Below are positions 50,201 to 63,400 of a stretch of 64,000 nt of DNA, one piece after another. The notes under the pieces are model-generated. The model saw only the letters and a program-made list of their open reading frames with translations. It did no database searches and was not told the DNA's origin. Source of the DNA: Setophaga petechia (lineage: Eukaryota > Chordata > Aves > Passeriformes > Parulidae). The position numbers and the translations under genes were made by a program. The stretch lies in NCBI GenBank assembly GCA_024362935.1, contig JANCRA010000009.1, positions 10,372,001-10,436,000 of the forward strand, given 5' to 3'. Positions within the stretch are counted from its first letter, which is position 1, and the number at the start of each line of letters is the position of its first letter.

Positions 50201-53200
50201 TATACATCTACAGTAGTTGTTACATTTAGATCAACAAAATCTATTCATATTTCTGCTTCCCTAAAAGCATAGTGAGTGCAGAGGAATTCCAAGAAATTCA
50301 ATAATGCAACTGTGAAAATTTATAAAGAATTTTAGAGAGACTAAAAATTTCTTTCCTTTTTCAACAAGCAAAAGACTTTATTTTAAGTCTATAGCTTTAC
50401 AGACTATCTAAATTTACAAGAGAAGAGAAAAAGAAAAGGAAAAGGAAGAAGGAAAAGGAAAAAGGAAAAAGGTTAAAAGGTAAAAAAAAGAGAAAGACTT
50501 AAACAGATTGATTACTATCAATAGGAAGATTTATAACTACTTGTAGAGTTAAATTTCAAGTGGCAATTGCACCAATGATAAAGACAAAGGCCTAATATGT
50601 AGTAATGAACAGAAGAAAGGACAATTTTCTAAGGTAGGCAAATATCTCAGTGTGTCACAGCATAGCTATGAGCTAGCTAAAACATGCTATTTGGTTAGTA
50701 TAAATTATTTGTTGTATTCTTTTTGCCACTGTAGGCAATTTGCATTAATTTGGCACACTAGAGAAAAGCAGATTTTTTTGCTGTCCAGAAAAACTCAAAC
50801 AAAAAACTCAGCAACAAAGCTTTCATATTTACTGTTTGGCCCAAAGCCTCAATTTAAGTTGTTTTTGTTTTGCTTTGGGTTAGGTTTTTTTTTTCGCTAT
50901 ACCTAAAGTAATTCATGAGTGATTGTTAATGAAACCTTTACTGTAATGTTAAGGTTTAAATCACATACCTTAACCACAGCAGCTATAATAAGGAAAGCAG
51001 AAGTGAAGCTATGAGGATATATCATGTATAAATGTTTGTATGAAGGCAAGTGAAAAAAAACTCCTTGACACCCATGAGAGTGATAAAGTCTTTCTAGTTA
51101 ACTCTTCAGCATATGAAACTTCTCTTCATTTTTGAGAATGAAACTTTAAAACGAAACTTTGCTTCATTATCATGCAAAGTATTGTTATGTGTAAAAATAA
51201 AAATGTTGATTTTATTTCCAGACGCAGCTACAAACAGCAACCAGTGAAGAGATTGCTACAGGTTAGCTTCTCTAAAAATGGTGTGAAAAGTAAATTACAA
51301 TCCAACCATGAGTCTGCAAACCTTCCCAATGTGCACACTTCCCCTTCACATTCCTGTTATTTTTTTCTCCAGTCCACATGGTCATTACTTTGTGCTCAAG
51401 CTGTTCTCAATGCCTCCATTAAATTATTAAATAATTTTTTAAGTATGCTGAAATATTTTTTATTTCATTTTCAAAAGTTTCATTAGAAATAAATTTTAGA
51501 TGATTGATGAAGGTATGATTAGAACTGTCTTAACTAGAAAAGACCAGACTTCTATTCCTTAGAGACTTTAATACTCTGTATTTGAGTCTGCCCTGAATGA
51601 CATCAGTCTAATAATTTGAACTGAAAAACAGTATTCTAAGAAATTCCATGTTTCCAAATTTCCATCTGCATTCAAGTCAATTTAGATAGGAGACATATGT
51701 CTAATAGACACAACTTGCTAGGGCACCGGTAATTTAACTAAACAGTAATCTTACTGCATGTCTTAATTAAGAAGTAATTTTTGAGTAAAGCACTGTGTCA
51801 TGTACTTTTTTTTTGCTCTTGCAAATTTTGCAGGACAATCTGTCATTTTTGCAGTATATCAGGTTAAGTGTTTGGCTCTGTATTAAAAAGTACAATTAAA
51901 AAAATTAACACTTTGAAGAGACTGCAAGTCTGCTGCCACTTGCCTCAGTGAAAAAAATATTATTTACATTCTTTTGCACTATGCTGAGGACAATTCAGTC
52001 AGAGGACATAGTTCACTGCCTTACCAAGGTTACAGTTCCTATATTCGTGATCAGAAGTGAATTCTGACAAATCCTAGTCAGGTTCTCAGGAGGCAAGAGG
52101 AAAATATGCCTGTCTGATGGCACATGCAGTCAAAATCAAAGCCTAGACCTGTATCCTTCTCACTCTAAACTGATCCCAAGGTGTACTTAGTTAGCAATGA
52201 ATCTACTGCTCCCTACAAGTCTCATATCTCTTCTCATTAGAAGTATTATTTCTACTGAAAATTATTTTCAGGCCAGAGTAGATAAGACTGGGTGGGTGCT
52301 AAGTGGCTGTCATACATACAAAGTTGTAATTCACAGCAATTTAAAAGGAAATTGAGAGAATCTAGGTGGCTTGCAATGCTGGATATGAAATCTCATCCCT
52401 GTATGGATAGAATGTCAGAATGTGACACAAAACAACAGCTTTTCAAATGCATTGCACCAGCATTCAGAAACAAAATTATGAAGAAACTGGAGATGGGATA
52501 ATCTTATTACATCAGCCTTATATAAGGAGGTATACACAAAATATGCAGATCTCCAACATCACCATCTGCTCCATCCAGGTGTACACTTATATATCACCCT
52601 CACAGTGATTATATAAAGATGCCACCAGTCCCCTGCAGCAAGGAACACACCACAGGCTCATGCACTACATACAGTTCACAAGCTAAAAAAGGAAGATCTT
52701 TTCCACTTGTGGAAGGCATTCTTCTCTATTTTATATGGAGATTTCCCAAAGGTGCTTAAATCTGTTGGGTTGTATTTCTGTATTTCTCATGATAGGCTGA
52801 GGACAGTAGGGAGTCCAGCTCCAGGCTAATAAGTGTTTGGCAGCTCACAAAGGTGTGTCCCATTCTTGGTCAGAAGGACCACAAGGGCCGCAAGGATGCA
52901 GGGGAGAAAACAGAGAAGACAATTCCTCTGGGGTTCCAAAGGAGTCTTCTCTCCTCAAATATAAATTAATCAAATAAACATGTGGCTTTGGCATCTGTGA
53001 GATGCTTTCCTGAAGTCTAAATTGCAGGTCCAGCTGATGACTCTATATTGAAATGAGTCACCACTGTTCACTCCAAGACCATCCAAAGCACTTGGAATAT
53101 GACTAGAAGCAAAGACCAGTATTTTGGATGGTGTTACTTATGACAAGAATTTGGGAACACTCTGCATCCAGATAGAATTTGAATCAAACAGTACATTATT

Positions 53201-53702
53201 TATTTTTACTGCTGCCTGACACTGTCTGTTTCTCAAAAATCAACTTTATTAGAATCAGTCTCAGTCAGAAAAATTCTGCAGAACAAAACTACCTCATAGC
53301 ATAAAAATGTTTGTATTAGCATGAATTTTCTTTGGCTGTTAAGATCTGCAAAATATCTTTAGATACAAGAGAAAAAGGAGATAATATCTACTTCTTCTTC
53401 ACCACTACCAAAAACATTTTCATTATAGACATTTTGACTGAAAGGTGATTTAGTCAGAGACATCTGTCACAGTCATTAACAAAAACAAAACTCACCAAAA
53501 TTGATACGGAATTTTGTGTAGTTGTGACAAGTTAATCATATAATTAAGACGTGGTCTCTAGGAGAGATTTTTAAAAGCTCTGTTTTCATTAACCCAATTC
53601 ATGTGTTATGGTTTTCAAATTCATTAGTTCTTCATGTAAAGGCCCCAGATGGCTGCTTGCACTAGATAATAGCTAGTAATAACATGCAATAAAATTCACA
53701 AC
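47214..53702. other. AT-rich non-coding DNA, no gene seen
   Basis: Only short frames occur, the longest being 104 codons plus at 51172-51486, with no recognisable domain. A long purine run lies at 50418-50472 (listed separately). No transposon with clear ends or RNA gene was found. Confidence 0.55.
50418..50472. repeat. 55-nt pure purine tract
   Basis: An unbroken A/G run of AAGG, AAAAGG and GAAGAAGG units, continuing with few interruptions to about 50497. Such homopurine-homopyrimidine tracts can form triplex DNA. There is no sign of function here. Confidence 0.9.
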
Positions 53703-54130
53703 TGACTCATATTGAGCCTGCTATCCACCAGCACCTCCAAATCCCTGTCTGTCAGGCTTCTCTCCAGATATTCGTCTTCCAGATGACATTTGTGACTGGC
53801 ATCGCTCCATTCCAGGTGCAGAATCCGGCATTTGTTCTTGTTAAATTTCATCCCGTTAATGATTTCCCAATGCTCCCAAATATCTTGATCCCTCTGGAGT
53901 CTCTTGTCTGTCTAGAGAGTGAACAGCATCTCCCAGTTTTGTATCACCAGCAAACTTGTTAATGATGCATTCTACTTTTGCCTCCAGATTGTTGCTTAAA
54001 AGTATTGAGCAAACCTGACCCTAGAACTGACCCCTGAAAAAATGCTGCTGGTGGCCCTAAAACAGATATCCCATTCACTACAGCCCTCTGAGCCCTGCCT
54101 GCCCTTCATCCATTTCTTCACCCAGCACAC
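53703..54130 (-). mobile_element. CR1 LINE reverse-transcriptase fragment (inverted part)
   Basis: On the minus strand, pieces of the CR1 RT appear in order with frameshifts between them: VKKWMKGR near 54100-54123 (the KKWLDGR block), then NKFAGDTKLGDAVHS near 53910-53960 (the FADDTKLGG catalytic block, with the first Asp replaced by Gly). After these comes a FNKNKCRILHLEW-like block near 53815-53855, and finally DSRLNMSQ near 53703-53730. It is clearly LINE-derived and coding-dead. It directly abuts a plus-strand CR1 3' end (about 54150-54446); together they look like one 5'-inverted insertion. Confidence 0.85.
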
Positions 54131-54149
54131 CTTGAATATAGTATTACAC

Positions 54150-54446
54150 AAGAGAGAGGCTTTTCCCAAGGGCATGTAGTGACAGCACCAGGAGGGCAAG
54201 GCTTTAACCTGGCAGAGGGTAGGTTTGGATTAGATACTAGAAGGAACTTCTTTACTGTGAGGGTTCCAGTAAATGGGTTGCCCAGAGAATTTGTGGAAAT
54301 GTCATCCCTGTAAGTGTTCAAAGCCAGGTTGGATGGGATGCTGAGAAACCTGGTATAGCAGAAAATGTCCCTGCTCAAGGCAGTGTGCTTGGAACTAGTT
54401 GATCTTAAATGGTCCTTCCAACCCAAGCCATTCTATGATTCTATGT
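54150..54446 (+). mobile_element. CR1 LINE 3' end with ATTCTATG repeat
   Basis: The plus strand carries the CR1 3' blocks in order: TTGGATTAGATACTAGAAGG, then CTTCTTTACTGTGAGGGTTC, GGTTGCCCAGAGAATTTGTG, and CAGGTTGGATGGGATGCTGA. The end is GGTCCTTCCAACCCAAGCC followed by two copies of ATTCTATG at 54430-54445. This is the diagnostic 3' terminus of avian CR1. Stops interrupt every frame. Its identity to the family is closer than that of the other CR1 pieces in the window, so it is probably one of the younger copies here. Confidence 0.93.
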
Positions 54447-57400
54447 TACACCTTTAGCTGCATGCATCTTAAACCACTATATTTCATGGTAAATGTGCTA
54501 CATAACTTGATAAAAACAATATTTTATCTGGAACATGGTGGAGTTTATGTAAAAAAAAACCTGTTATTGGATATAGATGCCTTTTCAGATAATTTCATTA
54601 ATACCTTAAGCTTCTCAGTTGTATGGATATCAAAAATGTGCCCCAGCATTCCTCCTGGGTCATTCTTTCACTTTTTTTTCCTTACATTTGAAAGTGTTTT
54701 TTGGCACCCCTTTTAGCTTATGCTTAGGGTATTTTGTGAATAAAATTTTACATTGGAGGGCTGGCTCATTATAGTGCTTTGCCTGCACAATCAAGTAGCG
54801 TGGGATGACAGCAACAGGATAATTCATACCAGATTTCACCTGGAAACATGATTAAATTCATTAATAGCTCCATTCATTTTGCTAGGATTAGTTGCATTCT
54901 TAACATCAACCACATTGCTGGATTAAGGTCAAACAGTTCAGGAAGTTTTTGCTGGGTATACTATAGCCATTTAATTTAACTAATGAAAATAAATCTTGGA
55001 GAACAGACGCTGCTGGAACATGAGACAGGGAGACAGAAAACAAAAAATCAGACTGCACTGAATTATCAAATCTGTTCCCCATAAAGGGAAAGAAGGCTTT
55101 CTAGGAAAGTTAACCAGTTCTGAGAGTCTGCAAATTAGAAAATGGTCAAAATACTAGAAACAAAGTCTTCAGCTTTTACATCCTTTTCTTTTTATAACAT
55201 CATGATGAACTTGCAGTATAATGGAGAGGCAGCAAATATATTTGTGTGTTAAAAGAGACTTCTGCATGTGGTGAGGGAATAAGGGAGAAAAGAAAGACTC
55301 CGTAGGGTCCTTTCTGGATCTCAACAAGAAAGGCCCAACAAAAAATGGCTTAATACAATGGCAGTTTTCATAATCTGAAACAATAACAATAACAATAGTA
55401 CTATACGTAGTGAAAAATCTTCCATCCCTCCACATGCTGGGAACTCCTCATTTGTGCAGCATCAGACAGACTCCAGGGAACTTTATCCAACTGCATGCTG
55501 CACAGCTTCCGTCCACTGAGAGGTCACTCTTGTCTCCCATGCCACAGTGCCCTTGTTGCATAACCAGGAGAATCAGCTAACTTCCCCTGGCAGATCAGGC
55601 TGCTTCCCCTGGCACAGCACCTGGGGGTCCCCAGTGCACACCTGCATTTTCACACGCAGCAGCTGCCCTGGCTCTGAGCACAGTGCCCAAACCAGCCAGC
55701 AGAAAAAGCCTGTTCAAGATCACCAGCTCCTCAAATACAAAGTCATCTCTGAGGCTGCCAATATAAACAATTGAATCAGAAGTGCTGGTATGAAACTTCG
55801 ATAAATATTTACATTCACCGCAATACCAGGAACAACTTCCTTGAAAGGAGATTTGAGGTACTGAAATACTCCAAAAGAAAAGTGGCAAAGAGTCCACACT
55901 TCAGCATGCTTGTTTGGACATGAAAATTCTGCAGAACACACCTATATTGACAAGAAGACATGTTAGAATAAAGAGTTAAAGGCCTTCCTACTTTACATAA
56001 GTTTTGCAAAGCCTGTAATTAGCACTGACTGTGATCTGCACATTTTTAAAATAAATACTTACTTTTTTTAGAATTTTTTTTTAACTAAACAAGGAGCTAT
56101 GATGCTGTCAGCCTACATAAGACTCTAGGGGAGGTGAAAAAGGATTGAAGGCTTTACTTAATCATGTGAAGAAGGGTTACTGTAGTTTTTCAAAATATGC
56201 TGGTCATTGTCACTGTAAGCTCACTGTGGTATATACATACCCTGAAGCCACCTGGATCAAGGATTTTTATCTAAACTGTGATAAATTCTCAAGTTCAATC
56301 AGCCAACATGGTATTATATAGAAAGAGGGCAGGGGGCAGACACAAGAAAAAATACTTGGGACTATAGAAGAACAGCAGCCCTTTTCATTAGCTGGCCTTC
56401 ATTTGGGTCCAGTGAATAGGTCTGCAGTTAAAATCTTTGCATAGTTTCTCTTTTGGTCTTATTGGCTTTGAGGGACCAGCTGTAAAGGTTTACCTCTCTA
56501 GTAGGACTGCACGTCTTTTAGAAAGATGGCCCCACAGTGTCTTACACAGTCAGGAGAGAAAAATTATATCCTTAACACGGCCTTGAGGCTGAAAATATCA
56601 TAGGTGGTGAAAATGAAAGAGATCTGAGAAAACATTTTGTTCTTGTGTGAGACAGAAGAATTAATAAAAGCTCTTTAAGAAGAGAAATAAGTTTCTGTAT
56701 TCCAAAGGAAAAGGAAAGCTGCCGCAGCTGAATTTAGGAGTGATGACACTTCAAAATAGGCATCATCATGAGTGGCAGCACCCAAGAAAATGACATAGAA
56801 TGTCACCCAAGGCTTACCATGGGGAAAACAATACATAGTACAAAACAGCTTTCCAGTCTGCCTAATCTAAACAAAAGCAGGGCACTTAAAAGCAAATGGT
56901 GAAGCTAAAAATCTGTTTATTTGTTTCATGGTCCCCACATATATTTGTGTTTCCACACTGTGAATGAAATAGCATCCCAAGTAAAAGTAGTCTTCCTGTC
57001 CCAAACTGTTCACTTGCAACTAATTCTCCCTCTGGACACAGTGGGTTTTTGTTGATTTTAAAATGCACACAATTTGGGGGAAAGAAAAACAGGAAGGAAA
57101 CAAAAAATCCTCATAATGACATGTGGTTGTCATGTTTTGAATTTCTCTCATCTGTCATAAACATCTACAAGATGACCTGTATGCATCTATGGGTGCCTCT
57201 TATAAACTACATGAAGAAAGAAATTCAAACTTTGCTGTAACTCTCTCAGAATCTTAACTGCCCTTTCATCATGTTGAAAATGCTTAGAAAATAACTTCTC
57301 CAACCTGTTTTCCTAGGTTAAAAAAAGTAGGATTATATAATCTCTTTCTATATCTATGAACCTCAAATTTTTGAATACATTGGTCCAAGATTTGACTGAC

Positions 57401-60400
57401 ATAAAGACCTCAAAAGTATAAAATTTATGTTTAGACAGTTGGATATTCCTTAAGGAAAATATAAACACCCTTAGTGAAGTAAAAACTGCAGAATGAACTC
57501 ACTTTTTACGGGGCAACAATGAGTCTAAGGGGAGGGAGATTATATTAATGCTTTAACTGCAGAAAAAGTTTTACTGGACACAAAAAAATAAAAAGGCCAA
57601 ACACATTTTTAAAAAAAATCTATAACCAAAGAGATTTAAATAGATTCATTGTAAAAAGAGTGACAGGTGAAACTTAGCAGAAATCCGTGACCTATATCTG
57701 AAGGCATCCCAGCAGTTAAACACCAAAGCTCCTGTACTGCATCTGTGAAGCAAATTCTGTCCTGCAAGGGACACCAGCATGGAGATACCAAGCCTTCACA
57801 AGGGTTGCCAACCGAAAGCTGTGCTTCAGTGAGTGCGAGCAGAAATCTATTTCCCATCTTTTGCGGTCTCGCTGCGTATCCTGCAGACCAGCCATGCCAA
57901 ACTTGCCCTGTCTCCAAAGCCAGCACTGCTGCCATGGATAATACACTGGCAAGGTGCAGGAGTCAAAATCTCCCTTCACAAGTCATCACAGGTCCATCAT
58001 CTCAGGTCATCTTCTCCATCAGCAATGCAGGTCCTCTCTCACCACCCACATATTTAAACACTTGTCAAGAAATATTTGCAGCACCCTTCCATCTGTGTGC
58101 AATATAATGTGGCATAGATAAGGACTCCTGGAAAATTATTTTAAAACTTTATATCTGATGTAAAATAGTAAAAAAAACCTTTATGGTTGATGAAAATTAT
58201 CTAAATGTAAGATATTGTGGGGCAAAATAAGGTCCTTAAACATTACCATGTTAAACCTGGATTTGGTGTTACTGTCTTTATTCCATTCTACTCTTTTCCC
58301 ATTCTTATTTTCATATTAGACAGTCTAAGGAAAAAGTTACCTAATATTAGGTTATTTTATGAGTCACAATAAGTATTGAAACCAGACAGAACATATTTTC
58401 TTTTTTTTAAAATTAAACAGGGAAAAAATTAGTACCTTGAACTATGATAAAACTTCCTTAATGCATATTGTCTTTTCTTACTTCCTTCCCTTTTGCTTAC
58501 ATACACTCAAAATTTAATTGAGGCAAGATTGGTTTTTAAATATTATTCTTATTGCTCAATAATATTAAACAATAGTATTATTATTGTTCCAAAACTTTAC
58601 TCATTTAGTAAGTAGACTGATTTTTTCATATTTATAAATTTCCACAATAGATAATGTCATTAAAATGACAGTCTGATTAGAACTGAGACAAAGAATTCAC
58701 ATTTAGCACATGCCTCCTTCAGAAAAACACTGAGTAAAATTACCAAAAAAAGGGGAATATTCTCTACATTTTTTTGCAATGTATTACCATGTCTAAGTTA
58801 AACGTGCGAGCAAAAGTAGGTATAAACCTAGAATAAAATATTTTAAAAGCACAAGACATTTTTCATATTCCACAGCATGAGGAAAGCCATACAGTGTTCT
58901 GAAAACATGTTTGATGAAAGCAATAGCATCACTAGAGGGAGACTGAAAATATTCAAAGTTGATTAGTAATTGTCTTTCTCAGAGCTCCTGCTTTGATCAC
59001 ATTTTTGGTAAACATTCATGAAACAAAATCTGTTAAATTATCATTTAATTTAAACTCTCACCAGTCCAGTCCAAATCCACTGTGTGTGTCAAAGTGCCAT
59101 TTAGAGTCTGTAAAGTGAATGTTACACCAGAGAAGATGTTGCTGTTATTAATCAAATTCAACACATTTAGGATTAGTGCAGGTCCTAGATCACACTGAGT
59201 GCAAAAGCTACTCACATTTGTAAAAATGAGAGCATCTATTACTAGACAGCAGTTCAGGAGTCTTTCTGTGTGCAGATGAGACAGCCTTTTCTAAGTAGAA
59301 TTTCCAAGACAAACTTATGATAAGTTTAAGCTGTCTGATTGCAATTCCCGACTGCCTTTCTGGATCTGACCAAAGCCCATTTAATTCAGCTGGAGCCTGT
59401 CCACTGACTCCAGCAGGCTCAAGTTCAACTCCCCTATAGTCTACATAGCAATGAGATATTACTCAAATTTGATACAGCTGAAAACTTTCAGCTTTCCCAT
59501 CATTTTTAAAGACATATAATAATATGGGGTAATAAAACATCTGTACTCCAGGAAATACTGAATTTCTGTTCTGCTAAGATCGGTGGAGGTGGAGGGGCAG
59601 AGAGCCCAACACAAATTTTAGCAGACAAACCTCCAGGAACTATCCAGCACTTTAATTCCCATTGTCTTCCCTGGGAAATAAACAAAATATTTAACCTTAA
59701 ATATTTTGCTATAAATAATATATACAAAATACAGTGACATATACATTTCAATGTATAACCTTTATTCTCAGACAAACCTTGACACCACTTTTAACTCCTG
59801 TTGTCTTCAGTGGGTGACTGAGACTTTGACAGCAGACAGGATCAGGCTGTCTGTGTCACCTGTGTGTGTAGCTAAAGCTAAAGCTGATAAATTACATCCA
59901 GCAGTGATATAGTTCCCCCATTTTTTCAGATCACAAACAAATATGTCCACATTTAAAAATACTGTTGCACATCTGCTCTGGATGCCATATTTATACTTCA
60001 GTGCTTTCAAAGAACAGTCTTTTAGAAATATTCTGAAGTGCTCATAAGAATGAAAGGCAGGTTTAATGATTAAATTGACTCCATTCAAGACATAGCTCCA
60101 CTATAGAGAAGGGGAAAATTATTTGTGGTATCTGCTTCTAATTCTGTCTCAAACCCTTTTGTTGCTCTTGCATCTTAGTCTTCTTCCAGAATTTTTCCTT
60201 GCTATGTTAATTTCACAGATATTCTCAACAAATGGTGGGTTGCAATTTTGCTTAGGTGAGCATTTTCTGGTTCTGTGGGAAAGATATCAGATACTGCAGC
60301 TATTGGAACCAATGGGAATATATCACTGTGTACGCATGATGGTGAAATGAACAGCCTTTTCCTTCCTTTTGGAGAGGTCTCAAAGGAAAAGAGTGCAGCT

Positions 60401-63400
60401 GTGTGTTTCTGACTCTACAACAATGGGAACTTTATAACTACGTGGCTGCTATCTGCTTCCAGGCGTAAGGAGTATTTCATGTTGTAGCTGTGCAGGCTGC
60501 ACTATCATGCAGCATTTTCCCTGGAGCATACATCCAGCACAAAGTGGTTCCTCAGCTTCCAACTGCGCTGTAAAGGGTGAAAATGTCAGACATACTTGAC
60601 ACCATCCTCCTGATCATTATGTTGTGTCTGGGAGGGACCTGAATGAAGACACAAAGACACAGCAAATTTAAGCACCTCAGAATGCCTGTGGACCTCAGAA
60701 CTGAAAAGAAAAAGGAAATTTCACCTCAGAAGGATAGGCTAGTTCTTGCTGCTCTAACTCAAAGGCATCCTATGAAAGGACACAGTTGATAATGAAACTA
60801 TTTGTCTATTCCCATGGACACCTTCCAGTCCTTCAGCAGCTGCAGCATTCAGTTCCCAGGCCCCATAGAGTGGACAGAATAACTGGATTTTTTTTCTCCA
60901 TAATGATTTGCTATCAGTAGCCAACTGCCTACCTTTTCCATGCCTACTGTGATCTGTAAGAAAAAAGGTTTCATGTCATACTTTTTTAATGCTTTGTTCT
61001 TACTTAGGAAGGCAGTGAAACAAAAAGGAATAATCATTAAGTGTGGGAATCTTTTATTAGGTGGAGATTTTTATTTTGGCAGAAAAACAGTTTTCTCTAA
61101 AGCACATGCACTTCTCTGAAAAATATTTCACTTTTACTGAGAAATCTTCGGTTTTAAGTTCTGTTTTTGAATTTAAACAATATTCCAGTTAATAATGCAA
61201 ATTTTAGAGACTTTTATCTCCCCTTAGTGGATGGATCTTTCCTTGCTTTGAGAAGCAGCACAAACAGAGGGGCTTTGGTTTTCCCATGCGAGCATTGCAT
61301 AATTGCAAAGAGGTTTGTTTTCCTGTTTGGCCCTTCTGGAAAGGAACTTCTATTATCAGCCATCCTACATGAATAATGATACAAGAAAATTCTGAGGAAG
61401 TTCTGGTTCAACTCATCCAGTCTCAATGGGATAAGAAAAATGACATTGACACTTCTCAGCCAACACACATGAATACAGAAGGCAGTGTACTCCATTCTGT
61501 TCCAGAGTGTGAAAAAAAGACAGAATTACGGGCAGGCAAATGCAAAGAAGCCCAAAAAAATAGGATTAATTCTAAAAAACTTTAAATTAGAGACACAAAA
61601 ACGAATGTATATAAATCCATGTATAAAAATTCAATAGTTCTGAAAACTTAACCCATTTCCTGACTTCACATCCTTGGGTTTTATTTGGATATCTCTAAAA
61701 GACATAATCTCCAGTGTATCCTGGGATCTTGGTGAAATTAGCAGACCTCACTCTTAACTGTTTGCTGAACTGTCGTGGCTGCCCACATTGTGCTCAGAGC
61801 ACTGAGTCACACACTATCCTCAGTCCTGAAAAAAAGAGCAACAAGACTACTTGAAGCCATGACTCCAGGAGTCCATGCAGCACCTCAGAGAGGGGACACT
61901 CTCCTTTATGCCAGCATTTTACCTCAGCAGGTCAGAGTTCACAGAGCAGATACCAGATTTACAGATTTTGCCTGTTTTTCTACACAACTTAGCACTTTTT
62001 TCTCCCTGATTCTATTTTTACTGAATATGTGATAATTTCACAGAATCTCCATAATTTTCACCGCATCTTTAAAAACACTTCATATGTATAAAATATGCAA
62101 TTACTGAGTTGCCCATCAAGCATTTGAATTTCAGTCTTTGTTGAGCTAGGGGATCTCATGCTGGATGCATAAGCAATGGTTCCCTGTTCTTGTCTATCTC
62201 AGCACCCTCCCATATCTCCATGTGTTAATGACTGGTGCAGGACAGCTCCTGTGATTGATGTCTTGCCAGTATCCACACACACAACAGCCCTTAGCCAGCA
62301 GGATTTAGGACACATCACAGACTGAAAATGTAGACTTTGCTTCTCATCACCCTGAAACTCATGGTAAAAACACTGGAAAAAAATTTGAAATGGGGAATGT
62401 CAATCCAAAGAGATCAACATCTCTCTTAACTTCTAGGTGACATTTCTGCTTACCCTCAGATGGGTGCTGGCAGATTCAGGAAGCTGTTTTGAATCCACAG
62501 CAGCTCATTGCCACTGGTGGTTACAACTAAAGAGCCACTTCAGATTTTCTGGGGCATTTTTGTAGATTATACTGCTTTATCCCCAAGGGTAAAGAAGAAG
62601 ACCTCTGCTCTTTGTTTTAGGAAATATTTACTCGTTTTATTTGCTCATGCCTCCTTTTCCCACTTTCATTACTCATGTAGATCTAGTTGCAGGTTGGGGA
62701 CAGGGGGAAGCTGATAAATACAGCACAAAGAAATGAGGCACCTCCCAGGACTTTAGCAATAATCCCTCTTCTAACAGATGCTGACACCTACTACAAAGAT
62801 CTGACTTCTTCTAACCCTCAGTCACCTCAACAGACCAAAGACCTCTTCACTTTGTACTCTGCTAACCTCTATGTTAGGATGTGAAGCAGAATAAGCACTT
62901 TTATTTTAGTAAGTGAACCTTAACGTTAGGGTGCCCTCATTTAGTGCCTTAGCTTAGCAAAATACAGTTTATCCTCAATATCAGGAGCAACAATCATGGT
63001 GTAAGAACAACACATGAAGCAGATCTGGATATAATACAGACAGCTAAAATAGTCTATACGTAACCTCTACTCCCACTAGCCAGAGAAGCAGTTGATAGGG
63101 CAAGGGATCTTTCATATGAAGTTTTAGTTGGGATCCAGTTTCATATAAGCATTACATCTCTGAGATGGAGACAGCACAAAAGACACTCAAATACAATATA
63201 GCTACTGAACACCGCCAGAACAAAAAAGTCAATGAGCACAGCTTGGACCCAAGTATCAGAAGTTTTATTCCCTGAATATTCTTACAGAGGATAAAAAATA
63301 GCCTATTTTCTCTCTTTGTCTGTGTGTATAGAAACAATATCTCCTCAGAGCAATCCTCATTTTGTAGCATGGGATCTTGTATGGAAAATCAATAAAACTG

